The notes: generated by a model from the sequence alone, not told the origin. A DNA stretch of 35,516 nucleotides from Gemmiger sp. An120 (GCF_002160955.1 NZ_NFLN01000026.1:1-35516); one strand, 5' to 3'. Counted from the first letter of the stretch, positions 1 through 8,344 are shown. Numbers and translations are program-made.

Positions 1-3000
1 GGTGCGGGCCGCGCCTTCCAGCCGGTAGCCCTCGGCGGAGATCAGCACCGCCGCCGCCCGAGGGCTTCGCGGCCAGGCCGGCCACCGCGTCGGCAATGGC
101 CTTTGCCATGGCGTCCACTTCGCTCTGGTACTTGGCTTCCAGGCCGCGCACCACCGCGTTCACCGCGGCGTTCAGCTTCTTCACGCTGTCGTCGGTGTAG
201 CTACCCAGATTGTCGGGTATGCTCTTCAGCGCCTTGTCCACAGCGGTGTAATCGGCGGCTTTGGCAAACTGCCAGGTAAATTTGCGGTGGTTGTTGGTCA
301 TGTCATGCACCACCACCGTGTTCTCCCCCTCCTGCCACAGGGTCTGGTCGGTGAAGAGGGTGTCGGTGGGCGCGCCGGAGATGGCAACAAACTTGCCGTT
401 TATCTCCACACCGGAAATGCCCTGGGCATCGGTCAGGCGCAGTTCCAGCCGGGTATAGGCCTCCCGGCCCTTGACCGACTGATCCCCTACCGCCGCTTCG
501 GGGGCGTAGCTTACGGTAAATTCCAGATTCTCCTTATCCCACCAGAGGATCGAGCCCTCAGGGCCGCCCGCCATGGTGAACACCGCAAATTTCTTCCGGG
601 TGTAGGACGAGGGTACCCGCACCAGCACGTGGCCGTCCGCGGGGGTGCCCTGCACCTGCAGGGTGATCTGGATGTCGGCGTTGTAGTCGCCGGTCATGGT
701 CAGTACGGCGTCGGCGGGGATGCGCAGCTGGAACGGCGTATCCCGGTACAGGGACAGGTTTTCCAGGGTGGTGTCACCGGTCAGGATCAGCCCGCCGCCG
801 GTCTTGTTGTTTTCCAGTCGGATAACGCCTAGCGCGGTGGCGTCCCCCGCCGCGGTGATCCAGCTGTTGCCCAGTTCCAGGGCAGCCAGGTTCTCCACCT
901 TGCCGGACAGGTCCAGCGGCGCCTCTTCGGTGCCGTAGCCGATCAGGATCAGGTCGGTCAGGCGGGTGTCCAAGGTGCTGGTGGTGCCCACGATCTTTTC
1001 AAAGGGCAGGCCGCCCTCCAGCCGGATGTCCAGCCAGCGGGACTGGGACTCGTCCACAATTCGGCCCAGCTGCCCGGAAACGGTATCCTCAAACCGGATC
1101 GTGCGCTTGGCGTCGGTGGCGGGCTGGTACTGCAGGGTACTGCCGCTCAGCGCCAGTTTCACATTGCGCACCGTCAGATCCTCGCGGAAGAAGACGGTTG
1201 CGCCCTCGGGGGCGGACAGGGTAAAGCCGCCGCCGTCCAGCACCATGTCCTTTTCGGGCAGGCCCATCTCCATCGTAAAGGCCGCGTCCTGCAGCAGAGT
1301 CACGGTGTAGGGGCCCTTGCCCTCGTCCATCTCAATGGCGGTAAAGGCTTCGGCCAGGCTGGCAAAGCTCTGGTTCAGTTCCTGCACCCGGACGGCCGGT
1401 TCGGTCAGCGGGATGGTCTGGCCGTTCTTGTCCAGCAGGGTGACCTCGGCGCCCGCGGGCAGCTCAATGGGCAGCGGAGCGCCCTCGCTCACATCGTAAT
1501 CCGGCAGGGTAAAGGTGCCGGAAGCGCTGCCGGTAACGGTCAGGCGGCCGGTGCCGGTAAAGCGCAGCTGGCCCTCCCCGGTCAGGGTCTCCAGAGTGAC
1601 CGGCGCGCCCATCCGCAGGCCCGCGCCGTTTTTCAGGGTCACGTTCTTCACATCGGCCAGCTGGCCGGTAAGCAGTTCGTAGCAGTCCGCCTCCATAAAG
1701 GCCTTGTCCAGTACCAGGCTGGCAAAGCCGCTCATGTTGGGCAGGCCGTAATAGTTGGCAGCGTTTCCGATGCCGATGTAGGTCAGGGTGGGGTTCTCCC
1801 CCGTGCCGGTCAGCTGTACCAGCTGGCCGATGGGCTTTCCGCCGGGCACGACCCCCTCAAAGGTCAGGCTGCTGCCGGTGATGGAGGCAAACCCGAAGCT
1901 GCCGCCGTCCTCTACCCGGAAGGGATACGCCCCGGCGTTGACGGTGCAGAGCGCGTCCTCGCTGTTGAAGTTCTTTACGTTGCGGATGGTCAGCGGGGCC
2001 TGCAGGGTCAGGGTATCGGGCAGATCCACGCTGCCGTTGTTGAAGTTGATCTCGGTGGGTTTGTTGGGGGCCACGTCCCCCTCCCAGGGCTGCATGGTCT
2101 CGCCGCCGTTCACCGATACCTTGAACGAGCCCGGATCCGCCGAGGCGTTGATGGCCTCGATGGCGGCTTTCAGGGTTGCATAGCCGCTCACCGCGCCGGT
2201 GCTGTCGGTGACCGCCGCGATGGCTTCTTCCTCACCGCCCAGCAGCTTGACGGTCACGTCCTTTTGCTCATACAGGGCGGCATAGCTGTCCACCAGGGCC
2301 TGGGTGGGCAGATACAGGGTCACCTTTTTGGTGCTGCCGAAGGAATCCTTGCGCAGTGCACTGGTGCTCAGAGAGCCGGTGATGGTGACATTCAGGCCCT
2401 CCGGCAGCCCGCTGAAGCAGTTCATGGGCGCGGTGCCCTGGATATTCTGGATCAGCAGGTTTTTGATGCCCGCGCTGCTGAAAGGCGACCGCACCAGCGT
2501 CACGGTGGGCAGCTGCAGGGTGGTCAGAGCGCTGCAGCCCACAAAGGCGCCGTTCTCGATCCGCAGGCTGCCCGTATCCGGCAGCATCACCTTCGCCAGG
2601 GCGCTGCAGTTCCGGAAACTGTTGCCCAGCAGCTTCTTCACACTGGTGCCGGACAGATCCACCCCTGTAAGGGCGGTGTTGCCCATGAACGCGCCATAGG
2701 CGATTTCGGTCAGGTCATACTTGCCCCCGGCGTACTCCATCCCGTCGGCCAGCACAATCTCGCCGGAAACGCTCTTGCCGTTGGTCAGGGTCAGGGTGCC
2801 GTTGTCGCCGTCGGCGGGCAGCGCCGTAACCTTATAGGAAATGCCGCCGATCTCAATGGTATCCCCCACCTGCGGTGCGGCCGGCTCGTTCACCGGGTCG
2901 GGTTCTTCATTCGGGGGCACCGGGTCGGCCTGAGGGGTGGGCTCGCTTTCGGCGGCGGGCACGCAATCGCCCTCATGGCCTGCCGGCAGGGTGCAGCCCT

Positions 3001-3118
3001 CGGTCAGGGTACAAATCTCCGGTTCCTCTGCCAGAACCGGGGCGGGCAGCACACCGGCCAGCAGGGTCAGGCAAACCAGCAGACAGAGCAGCCGGTAAAT
3101 ACCGCGTTGTCGTTTCAT
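1..3118 (-). CDS. Secreted leucine-rich-repeat / FIVAR surface protein (partial, 3' end outside window)
   Basis: The reading frame opens at an ATG at 3118 and stays open in one frame for about 1,020 codons to near base 60. An AAAGGAG ribosome site lies at 3131-3137. The first ~30 residues form a signal peptide (basic MKRQR, then a Leu/Val-rich core ending near PVLAEE). A Pro/Glu-rich segment follows to about residue 85. Residues ~140-205 are BspA-type leucine-rich repeats (repeated FxxCSAL and AFxGxxAL units). The long middle is rich in Gly/Thr/Leu beta-repeat-like sequence. Residues ~950-1018 match the FIVAR pattern (YTAVDKAL, then AVVRGLEAKYQ and VDAMAKAIADAV). Such proteins are cell-surface adhesin or scaffold proteins in gut Firmicutes; ligand unknown. 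In the last 50 bases the natural-looking frame changes (see findings), so the far C-terminal reading is uncertain. The anchor would lie outside the window. Confidence 0.8.
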   Translation of the reverse strand, partial: MKRQRGIYRLLCLLVCLTLLAGVLPAPVLAEEPEICTLTEGCTLPAGHEGDCVPAAESEPTPQADPVPPNEEPDPVNEPAAPQVGDTIEIGGISYKVTALPADGDNGTLTLTNGKSVSGEIVLADGMEYAGGKYDLTEIAYGAFMGNTALTGVDLSGTSVKKLLGNSFRNCSALAKVMLPDTGSLRIENGAFVGCSALTTLQLPTVTLVRSPFSSAGIKNLLIQNIQGTAPMNCFSGLPEGLNVTITGSLSTSALRKDSFGSTKKVTLYLPTQALVDSYAALYEQKDVTVKLLGGEEEAIAAVTDSTGAVSGYATLKAAIEAINASADPGSFKVSVNGGETMQPWEGDVAPNKPTEINFNNGSVDLPDTLTLQAPLTIRNVKNFNSEDALCTVNAGAYPFRVEDGGSFGFASITGSSLTFEGVVPGGKPIGQLVQLTGTGENPTLTYIGIGNAANYYGLPNMSGFASLVLDKAFMEADCYELLTGQLADVKNVTLKNGAGLRMGAPVTLETLTGEGQLRFTGTGRLTVTGSASGTFTLPDYDVSEGAPLPIELPAGAEVTLLDKNGQTIPLTEPAVRVQELNQSFASLAEAFTAIEMDEGKGPYTVTLLQDAAFTMEMGLPEKDMVLDGGGFTLSAPEGATVFFREDLTVRNVKLALSGSTLQYQPATDAKRTIRFEDTVSGQLGRIVDESQSRWLDIRLEGGLPFEKIVGTTSTLDTRLTDLILIGYGTEEAPLDLSGKVENLAALELGNSWITAAGDATALGVIRLENNKTGGGLILTGDTTLENLSLYRDTPFQLRIPADAVLTMTGDYNADIQITLQVQGTPADGHVLVRVPSSYTRKKFAVFTMAGGPEGSILWWDKENLEFTVSYAPEAAVGDQSVKGREAYTRLELRLTDAQGISGVEINGKFVAISGAPTDTLFTDQTLWQEGENTVVVHDMTNNHRKFTWQFAKAADYTAVDKALKSIPDNLGSYTDDSVKKLNAAVNAVVRGLEAKYQSEVDAMAKAIADAVAGLAAKPSGGGGADLRRGLPAGRRGPH

Positions 3119-3417
3119 GGGTGGGTTCAACTCCTTTCCTTTTCCAAGCAGGATACGCAATCCTCTTTTTTATCATATACCTTTTTGCAATACAGATAAA
3201 GCATTTTGTTTAATTTCGTTGTAAAATTTTCCTATATTTCTTGTTGCAAACGCCAGTATCTATACAGAATATATAACAAACAAGATATAATTCAAAGTTG
3301 ATCCCAAAAACTTAATCTTTTTGTCCGATAAACGCCCATCCCCGCTGGTGCCTTGCAACCGTGGCAGGAAAGGGATATTCTTAAAGAAAACGGCCGGGAA
3401 AAGAGGTGTATCGGCGG
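3119..3417. promoter_or_regulatory. AT-rich divergent intergenic region
   Basis: These 299 bases separate two divergently transcribed secreted-protein genes. They are strikingly AT-rich (3150-3320) compared with the GC-rich surroundings. A TATAAT at 3286-3291 could serve the rightward gene, but no good -35 box is seen at the expected spacing. TATATGATAAAA-like sequence near 3169-3180 (reverse strand) could serve the leftward gene. The region probably carries both promoters; the exact sites are not established. Confidence 0.4.
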
Positions 3418-4707
3418 ATGGATCGAAGAGTCTTTCGGCTATGGGGCGCGGCGGCGCTGCTCTATGTCCTGCTTGCCTGGTGGAACGCACGGCCCGTGCA
3501 GGCGCGGTTTTTGTTCCCGGCGGCGGATACGCTGTCTCTGGATCCGCTGTACATCTCGGAATCCGGCCAGGTCGTCCGGATCCCCGGTCTGGACGGGACC
3601 GGCTTTTCCGAAGAGATGGAACCCACCGAAAACGGCTATCTGTACCCCGCCGGAAAAGACGGTCTTTGGGGCTATGTTTCGGCGGACGGCCGCTGGCAGA
3701 TCGAACCGCGCTATCAGAAAGCGGGGCCTTTCTGCGAAAACCGCGCGCAGGTAGCGCTCAGCGAAAACCGGATGGCCTGCATCGACCCGCAGGGCCAGGT
3801 TCTGTACACCTGGTCCAACGCGCTGTCCTTTTTGAGCGGGGACAAACGGGTGGGCCGGTATGGGGACGGCATCGCGTTGCGGTACCAGGCGACCGGCCAG
3901 CCGACCGTGTACCTTGATTTTCTGGACCTGCAGGGCCAGGTCATTGCCGCCGGTATTCCGGTGGATGCCGCCTGCCTGGAACCGGAACTGTTTTTCGGGG
4001 ATGGGGACGGGGCTTTTTATCGGGAAACCCTCTGCTTTTCCGAGAGGCTTCTCCCGGCCAGCCTGAACGGGAAATACGGCTACCTGAACTCCGCGGGCCA
4101 GTGGGTCATCGAGCCGGTTTACGAGGCCGCCCGGCCGTTCTCCGAGGGGCTGGCCGCCGTCTGCCGGGAGGGAAAATACGGCTATATCGACCAAAGCGGA
4201 AACGAGGTGATCCCCTGCCGTTATGAGCGGGCCCAGCCTTTCCGGGAGGGACTGGCCGCGGTAAAGCCGGCCGGCGGCGCCGAATACGCCTGGCAGCTTG
4301 TGCATCCGGACGGCAGCGCCGCATTCGCGCTGGAACACCGGTGTTTTCCCGCCGAGATCGGGCCGGATACCCTGGTGTTCCACGAGGGCCTGTGCTGCGC
4401 CCGCCAGGCGGACGGCTGGATATACTACGACCGGGCCGGAACACCGGTCCTGACGGTGGACACCTGGATCGCCGGGCCGTTCCGGAACGGCCTGGCCTGT
4501 GTGCAGGACAACCAATACGCCTGCGCCTATATAGACGCCCGGGGAAACCGGGTCTATCAGTGGGACGGCAGTTTTGTCTGGGAGCTGAATGCCCTCATGA
4601 ATCAGAACGCCCGGCTGCTGGGGCAGCTGTTCCGGGGGCTGCTGAGCCTGCCGCCGCCGCAAACGCCGGGGCCGGCCGCAGGCGGGCTTTATTCCCCTGT
4701 TTCCTGA
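3418..4707 (+). CDS. WG-repeat (KWG) beta-repeat protein, exported
   Basis: A 429-residue protein. ATG 3418 is chosen because AAGAGG at 3401-3406 precedes it at good spacing; an in-frame GTG at 3406 would overlap that site. Residues 1-29 form a signal or anchor sequence (basic MDRR, then hydrophobic to about ARPVQA). WG repeats are visible: GLWGYVSADGRWQIEPRY near residue 80, GKYGYLNSAGQWVIEPVY at ~218 and GKYGYIDQSGNEVIPCRY at ~249. Each is followed by xxPFxEGLAAV, the hallmark of the WG_beta_rep family. These repeats form beta-structures, are common in extracytoplasmic clostridial and Bacteroides proteins, and lack a general assigned function. The gene is monocistronic, is divergent from the surface protein upstream, and ends just before a bidirectional terminator. 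Confidence 0.85.
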   Translation: MDRRVFRLWGAAALLYVLLAWWNARPVQARFLFPAADTLSLDPLYISESGQVVRIPGLDGTGFSEEMEPTENGYLYPAGKDGLWGYVSADGRWQIEPRYQKAGPFCENRAQVALSENRMACIDPQGQVLYTWSNALSFLSGDKRVGRYGDGIALRYQATGQPTVYLDFLDLQGQVIAAGIPVDAACLEPELFFGDGDGAFYRETLCFSERLLPASLNGKYGYLNSAGQWVIEPVYEAARPFSEGLAAVCREGKYGYIDQSGNEVIPCRYERAQPFREGLAAVKPAGGAEYAWQLVHPDGSAAFALEHRCFPAEIGPDTLVFHEGLCCARQADGWIYYDRAGTPVLTVDTWIAGPFRNGLACVQDNQYACAYIDARGNRVYQWDGSFVWELNALMNQNARLLGQLFRGLLSLPPPQTPGPAAGGLYSPVS

Positions 4708-4717
4708 ATCTGGTTTT

Positions 4718-4761
4718 TGACAAAAGAAAAATCCCGGACGCAGATGCGTCCGGGATTTTTT
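4718..4761. terminator. Bidirectional rho-independent terminator
   Basis: An 11-bp stem, ATCCCGGACGC (4731-4741) paired with GCGTCCGGGAT (4746-4756), has a 4-nt loop. T's follow on the plus strand (4757-4761), and an A-rich run (4721-4730) gives T's on the minus strand. It separates the WG-repeat gene from the convergent tRNA operon and can end both transcripts. Confidence 0.9.
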
Positions 4762-4835
4762 GGTGACCCGTCCGGGAATCGAACCCGGGTTACCGCCGTG
4801 AAAGGGCGATGTCTTGACCGCTTGACCAACGGGCC
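4761..4835 (-). tRNA. tRNA-Glu (TTC)
   Basis: On the minus strand the gene starts GGCCCGTTGGTCAAGCGG and ends with an encoded CCA (complement at 4761-4763). It is 72 nt plus CCA. The anticodon loop CTTTCAC carries TTC, between TCGCC and GGCGG (one T-G pair). The T arm is CCGGG-TTCGATT-CCCGG, and the acceptor GGCCCGT pairs with ACGGGTC with one G-T pair. It is the second gene of the tRNA-Met/tRNA-Glu operon and lies directly before the terminator. Confidence 0.95.
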
Positions 4836-4840
4836 AAAGC

Positions 4841-4921
4841 TACAGGGTTTTGCTAAAACAGCAAGCTCTTTTTCGCCCACTGTTGCGGGCTACCCCCCGG
4901 GTGTTTTAGCGAAACCCTGTA
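4841..4921. repeat. 20-bp inverted repeat filling the spacer between two tRNA genes
   Basis: The arms are 4841-4860 (TACAGGGTTTTGCTAAAACA) and 4902-4921, whose reverse complement matches at 19 of 20 positions. The mismatch still allows G-U pairing in one RNA strand. The 41-nt interior includes a smaller GCCC..GGGC hairpin. The element fills nearly the whole gap between tRNA-Met and tRNA-Glu and would put a long stem-loop in the tRNA precursor. Function unknown: it could be an RNase processing signal or a miniature inverted-repeat element. Confidence 0.75.
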
Positions 4922-4923
4922 AA

Positions 4924-5000
4924 TGGTAGCGGTAACTGGATTCGAACCGGTGACACTTCGGGTATGAACCGAATGCTCTAGCCAACTGAGCTATACCGCC
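4924..5000 (-). tRNA. tRNA-Met (CAT), elongator type
   Basis: The minus strand starts GGCGGTATAGCTCAGTTGG and ends TACCGCTACCA with encoded CCA (77 nt in total). The anticodon loop TTCATAC carries CAT between TCGG and CCGA. The acceptor pairs GGCGGTA with TACCGCT, as in elongator Met tRNAs. An initiator tRNA would lack the first acceptor pair and have three G-C pairs at the anticodon stem base; neither is seen. The T stem ACCGG/CCAGT has one C-A mismatch. A CAT anticodon could also mark tRNA-Ile2, but the body resembles Met. Confidence 0.88.
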
Positions 5001-5033
5001 ACATATCATTGTGTGCGCCAAGAGCGCCTTATT

Positions 5034-5063
5034 ATTATACGGGACAGGCCGCCGGTTTGTCAA
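5034..5063 (-). promoter_or_regulatory. Sigma-A-type promoter of the tRNA operon
   Basis: A consensus -35 TTGACA (complement of 5058-5063) and a consensus -10 TATAAT (complement of 5034-5039) are separated by 18 nt on the minus strand. Transcription would start about 5027, some 27 nt before tRNA-Met. A perfect-hexamer promoter is typical of stable RNA operons. Confidence 0.9.
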
Positions 5064-5206
5064 TAGGTTTTGCGAATATTTTTTGCGTAAATCCGGCTTT
5101 TTTTCGGGATTTTCGGGCAGTTTTGGCCCGCTGCGCCGCCGCATCCGGTTTTTGCGTCACCTTACGTTGAGTATTGCCCGTCTGCGGGGCCTTTATGCGC
5201 CGTTTT

Positions 5207-5242
5207 CAAAAAAATACAGGCCGGAACCCTCCGGCCTGTATT
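5207..5242 (-). terminator. Rho-independent terminator of serS
   Basis: A 13-bp stem AATACAGGCCGGA/TCCGGCCTGTATT (5213-5225 with 5230-5242) has a 4-nt loop. It is followed on the minus strand by seven T's (complement of 5208-5214). It lies 17 bases after the serS stop and ends the parA-parB-serS transcript. Confidence 0.9.
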
Positions 5243-5258
5243 GGTAAATTTTGGAAAT

Positions 5259-6548
5259 TTAGTGCTTGGGAACCAGCTTGTCCTTGCCGCCCATGTAGGG
5301 ACGCAGCACCTCGGGGATCAGCACGGTGCCGTCGGCCTGCAGGTTGTTCTCCAGGAAGGCGATCAGCATACGCGGGGGCGCCACGCAGGTGTTGTTCAGG
5401 GTGTGGGGCAGGTAGTTGCGGCCATCCTCGCCCTTGACGCGGATCTTCAGGCGGCGGGCCTGGGCGTCGCCCAGGTTGGAGCAGCTGCACACCTCGAAGT
5501 ACTTCTGCTGACGGGGGCTCCAGGCCTCGATGTCGCAGCTCTTGACCTTCAGGTCGGCCAGGTCGCCGGAGCAGCACTCCAGCTGGCGCACGGGGATATC
5601 CAGGCTGCGGAACAGCTCCACGCTGTTATGCCACAGCTTGTCGTACCACTCCATGGATTCCTCGGGCTTGCAGACCACGATCATCTCCTGCTTTTCGAAC
5701 TGGTGGATGCGGTAGACGCCGCGCTCCTCCAGGCCGTGGGCGCCCTTCTCCTTGCGGAAGCAGGGGCTGTAGCTGGTCAGGGTCTGGGGCAGCTTGCTCT
5801 CGGGGATCAGCTGATCCACAAAGCGGCCGATCATGGTGTGCTCGCTGGTGCCGATCAGGTACAGGTCCTCGCCCTCGATCTTGTACATCATGGCGTCCAT
5901 CTCGGGGAAACTCATAACGCCCTGCACCACGGCGCCGTGCATCATGAAGGGCGGGATCACATAGGTGAAGCCCTTGTCGATCATGAAGTCACGGGCGTAG
6001 CTGAGCACGGCGGAATGCAGACGGGCAATATCCCCCATCAGGTAGTAGAAGCCGTTGCCGGCCACGCGACGGGCGCTGTCCAGGTCGATGCCGTCGAAGC
6101 GCTCCATGATCTCGGTGTGGTAGGGAACCTCAAAATCCGGCGCCTTGGGCTCGCCGAACCGCTGCACCTCCACGTTGCAGCTGTCGTCCGGGCCGATGGG
6201 CACGCTTGGGTCGATCATGTTGGGGATGGTCAGCATGATGGAGCGGATCTGCTCTTCCAGCTCGGCCTCCCGGGCCTCCAGCTCTTTCAGGCGGCTGGCC
6301 TGGGCCGCCACCTGGGCCTTGACGGCCTCGGCTTCTTCCTTTTTGCCCTGGCCCATCAGCGCACCGATCTGCTTGGACAGGGTGTTGCGGTTGCCCCGCA
6401 GGGTGTTGGCCTCGGTCATGGCGGCGCGGTTCTCCGCATCCAGCGCGATCACCTGGTCCACCAGCGGCAGCTTGGCGTCCTGGAACTTCTTGTGGATGTT
6501 TTCCTTGACCAGTTCCGGATTTTCCCGGACAAATCGAATATCCAGCAT
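5259..6548 (-). CDS. serS: Seryl-tRNA synthetase
   Basis: A 429-residue class II aminoacyl-tRNA synthetase that charges tRNA-Ser (and tRNA-Sec where present) in the cytosol. The N-terminal ~110 residues are the coiled-coil tRNA-binding arm, starting MLDIRFVRENPELV with heptad-rich Ala/Glu/Lys/Gln sequence. The catalytic domain carries motif 2 (CFRKEKGAHGLEERG, then YRIHQFEKQE) and motif 3 with the class II arginine. Motif 3 reads LNNTCVAPPRMLIAFLEN instead of the common NGSGLAVGRTL type, so it is a variant. AAAGGGG near 6560 precedes the ATG. The gene begins 26 bases after parB, so it is probably cotranscribed with parA-parB. Confidence 0.97.
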   Translation of the reverse strand: MLDIRFVRENPELVKENIHKKFQDAKLPLVDQVIALDAENRAAMTEANTLRGNRNTLSKQIGALMGQGKKEEAEAVKAQVAAQASRLKELEAREAELEEQIRSIMLTIPNMIDPSVPIGPDDSCNVEVQRFGEPKAPDFEVPYHTEIMERFDGIDLDSARRVAGNGFYYLMGDIARLHSAVLSYARDFMIDKGFTYVIPPFMMHGAVVQGVMSFPEMDAMMYKIEGEDLYLIGTSEHTMIGRFVDQLIPESKLPQTLTSYSPCFRKEKGAHGLEERGVYRIHQFEKQEMIVVCKPEESMEWYDKLWHNSVELFRSLDIPVRQLECCSGDLADLKVKSCDIEAWSPRQQKYFEVCSCSNLGDAQARRLKIRVKGEDGRNYLPHTLNNTCVAPPRMLIAFLENNLQADGTVLIPEVLRPYMGGKDKLVPKH

Positions 6549-6574
6549 GGTTTTGTATCCCCTTTTTTGTGTTC

Positions 6575-7456
6575 TCAGCCGTTCGGCTGTTCTTTATTGT
6601 ACTGTCCCAGCAGGTTGGCAAAGGCCTTCAGCTGGTCATCGGAGTAGAAATGCAGGGTCAGTGACCCCTTGCCGTCCTTGTAATCCACCTTGACCTCGTT
6701 GCCCAGCACCTCCCGCAGGCTCACCTCCACCTCGGTGGGCAGGGCGGGCCGCAGAACGGCGGGCTTTTCCACCGGCGGACGGGCCAACCGACGGCAGAGC
6801 GCCTCGGTCTGGCGCACATTCAGCTGCTGGGCCACCACCTGGCTGGCCGCCTGGCACTGCAGGTCCTCGCCGGGCAGGCCCAGAATGGCCTTGGCATGGC
6901 CCGCGGTCAGGGCATCCTGCCGCAGCAGTTCCAGAACCGGGGCGGGCAGAGCCAGCAGACGCAGGCTGTTGGCGATGGCGCTGCGGCTTTTGGCCAGCTT
7001 TTTAGCCACTTCTTCCTGGGTCAGACCGCACCGGTCCATCAGCTGCCGGAAACCCATGGCCTCTTCCACCGGGTCCAGATCCTCCCGCTGCAGGTTCTCG
7101 ATCAGGGCCAGTTCCATGGCCTGCTGGTCGGTAACCTCGCGGATGACCACCGGCACCTCGGTCAGACCGGCCATCCGGGCGGCGCGCCAGCGCCGTTCAC
7201 CGGCAATGATCTTGTAGCCGCCCGCCGGATTGGAGCGCACCGCAATGGGCTGCAGCATTCCGTGCTGGGCGATGCTCTCGGCCAGCTGAGCCAGGGCGTT
7301 TTCTTCAAATACCTTGCGGGGCTGGTCCCGGTCGGGCTCAATTTCCCGCAAGGGCAGGGTCTGCACCTGGTCGGCGTCGCTGGTTACCAGGCCCGTGGTA
7401 TCCTCAAACAGGCTGTCCAGCCCGCGGCCCAGGCCGCTTTTTCGTTTTGCGGGCAT
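6575..7456 (-). CDS. parB: Chromosome-partitioning protein ParB (Spo0J)
   Basis: A 293-residue ParB/Spo0J. It binds parS, slides as a CTP-dependent clamp, loads SMC and works with ParA to segregate origins. The N-terminus MPAKRKSGLGRGLDSLF is the conserved ParA-contacting segment. The ParB nuclease-like/CTP domain covers ~34-125 and contains GERRWRAAR (86-94). The helix-turn-helix DNA reader is ~145-168 (LTQEEVAKKLAKSRSAI). The C-terminal dimerisation segment is ~245-290. AAGGGGAGAGGG precedes the ATG. parA lies 13 bases upstream and serS 26 bases downstream, so this is one operon. The four palindromes at 8345-8496 are its likely binding sites. Confidence 0.97.
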   Translation of the reverse strand: MPAKRKSGLGRGLDSLFEDTTGLVTSDADQVQTLPLREIEPDRDQPRKVFEENALAQLAESIAQHGMLQPIAVRSNPAGGYKIIAGERRWRAARMAGLTEVPVVIREVTDQQAMELALIENLQREDLDPVEEAMGFRQLMDRCGLTQEEVAKKLAKSRSAIANSLRLLALPAPVLELLRQDALTAGHAKAILGLPGEDLQCQAASQVVAQQLNVRQTEALCRRLARPPVEKPAVLRPALPTEVEVSLREVLGNEVKVDYKDGKGSLTLHFYSDDQLKAFANLLGQYNKEQPNG

Positions 7457-7469
7457 ACCCTCTCCCCTT

Positions 7470-8234
7470 TCATCGGTCGTTGTTCTTCAAAAATTCCGCT
7501 GCCATCTCCCGGTAGGCGGCGGTACCGGTGCACCCGGGGTCATACACATTCACCGGCATGCCGTAGCTGGGCGCCTCGGAAAGCCGCACATTGCGGGGCA
7601 CGGTGGACTTGTAGACCTTGTTGCCGAAGTACTTTTTCACCTGCTCCACCACCTGCAGGGTCAGGTTCAGCCGCCCGGCGTACATGGTAAAGACCACACC
7701 CTCCACATCCAGGTAGCTGTTGTACTTCTTCCGGACGTTTTTCAGGGTCGCCATCAGCTCGCTCAACCCCTCCAGGGCGTAAAACTCGCACTGAATGGGG
7801 ATCAGCACCGTGTCGCAGGCGCACAGACCGTTCAGGGTGAGCAGATCCAGGCTGGGCGGGCAGTCGATAAACACATAGTCGTAGCTGCCGGCCACCGGGG
7901 CCAGACCCTCCCGCAGGCGGCTTTCCCGCCGGGGCAGGGCCACCAGCTCGATGCTGGCGCCGGCCAGCTGGGTGTTGGAGGGGATCAGATCCACCCCGTA
8001 TTTGGTGTGGATGGTGCATTCGGCGGCGGTTTTTTCGCCGATCAGCAGGTCATAGACGCTGTTTTCCACCCCACGCTTGGCCACACCGTAGCCGCTGGAG
8101 GTGTTGCCCTGGGGGTCCATGTCCACCAGCAGCACCTTTTTGCCCGCTTCGGCCACGCAGGCGGCCAGGTTGACGGCGGTGGTGGTTTTGCCCACGCCGC
8201 CCTTCTGATTCGCGATCGCCACTACCTTGCCCAA
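7470..8234 (-). CDS. parA: Chromosome-partitioning ATPase ParA (Soj)
   Basis: A 254-residue ParA-family Walker ATPase that partners ParB and, in Bacillus, regulates DnaA. The TTG at 8234 is chosen as the start. It gives the standard MGKVVAIANQKGG terminus and has GGAGGG 8 nt upstream. An in-frame GTG at 8300 would place the coding start on top of a TATAAT promoter element, so it is unlikely. The deviant Walker A motif KGGVGKTT is at 11-18, the A' motif LLVDMDPQGN at ~35-44 and Walker B YVFIDCPPSLD at ~120. The C-terminus carries basic residues typical of nonspecific DNA binding. First gene of parA-parB-serS. Confidence 0.96.
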   Translation of the reverse strand: MGKVVAIANQKGGVGKTTTAVNLAACVAEAGKKVLLVDMDPQGNTSSGYGVAKRGVENSVYDLLIGEKTAAECTIHTKYGVDLIPSNTQLAGASIELVALPRRESRLREGLAPVAGSYDYVFIDCPPSLDLLTLNGLCACDTVLIPIQCEFYALEGLSELMATLKNVRKKYNSYLDVEGVVFTMYAGRLNLTLQVVEQVKKYFGNKVYKSTVPRNVRLSEAPSYGMPVNVYDPGCTGTAAYREMAAEFLKNNDR

Positions 8235-8288
8235 CGTTTTTCCCTCCGAGATGTTCGCAATCTTCCCGGAAAGTTCCGGGCAAGGACT

Positions 8289-8297
8289 ATTATAGCA
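8289..8297 (-). promoter_or_regulatory. Extended -10 promoter of parA-parB-serS
   Basis: On the minus strand, TGC-TATAAT (8297 down to 8289) is a perfect -10 hexamer with the extended TGn motif. No strong -35 box is seen, as is common for extended -10 promoters. Transcription would start near 8282, giving a ~48-nt leader before the TTG start. The first parS palindrome begins about 50 bases upstream of this -10, so ParB could autoregulate the operon. Confidence 0.7.
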
Positions 8298-8344
8298 CAC
8301 TCTACCGGCAAAAGGAACCGTTTCACCGGGATTTTACCGGCAAA

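Noticed and set aside
3439-4662. A 407-codon minus-strand frame opposite the WG-repeat gene
   Set aside because: The plus strand shows clear WG repeats, a signal peptide and a ribosome site; the reverse frame is a GC shadow.
8235-8300. Upstream GTG start for parA
   Set aside because: It would place coding sequence over a TGC-TATAAT promoter and add a non-homologous N-terminus; the TTG at 8234 has a ribosome site and gives the family-standard start.
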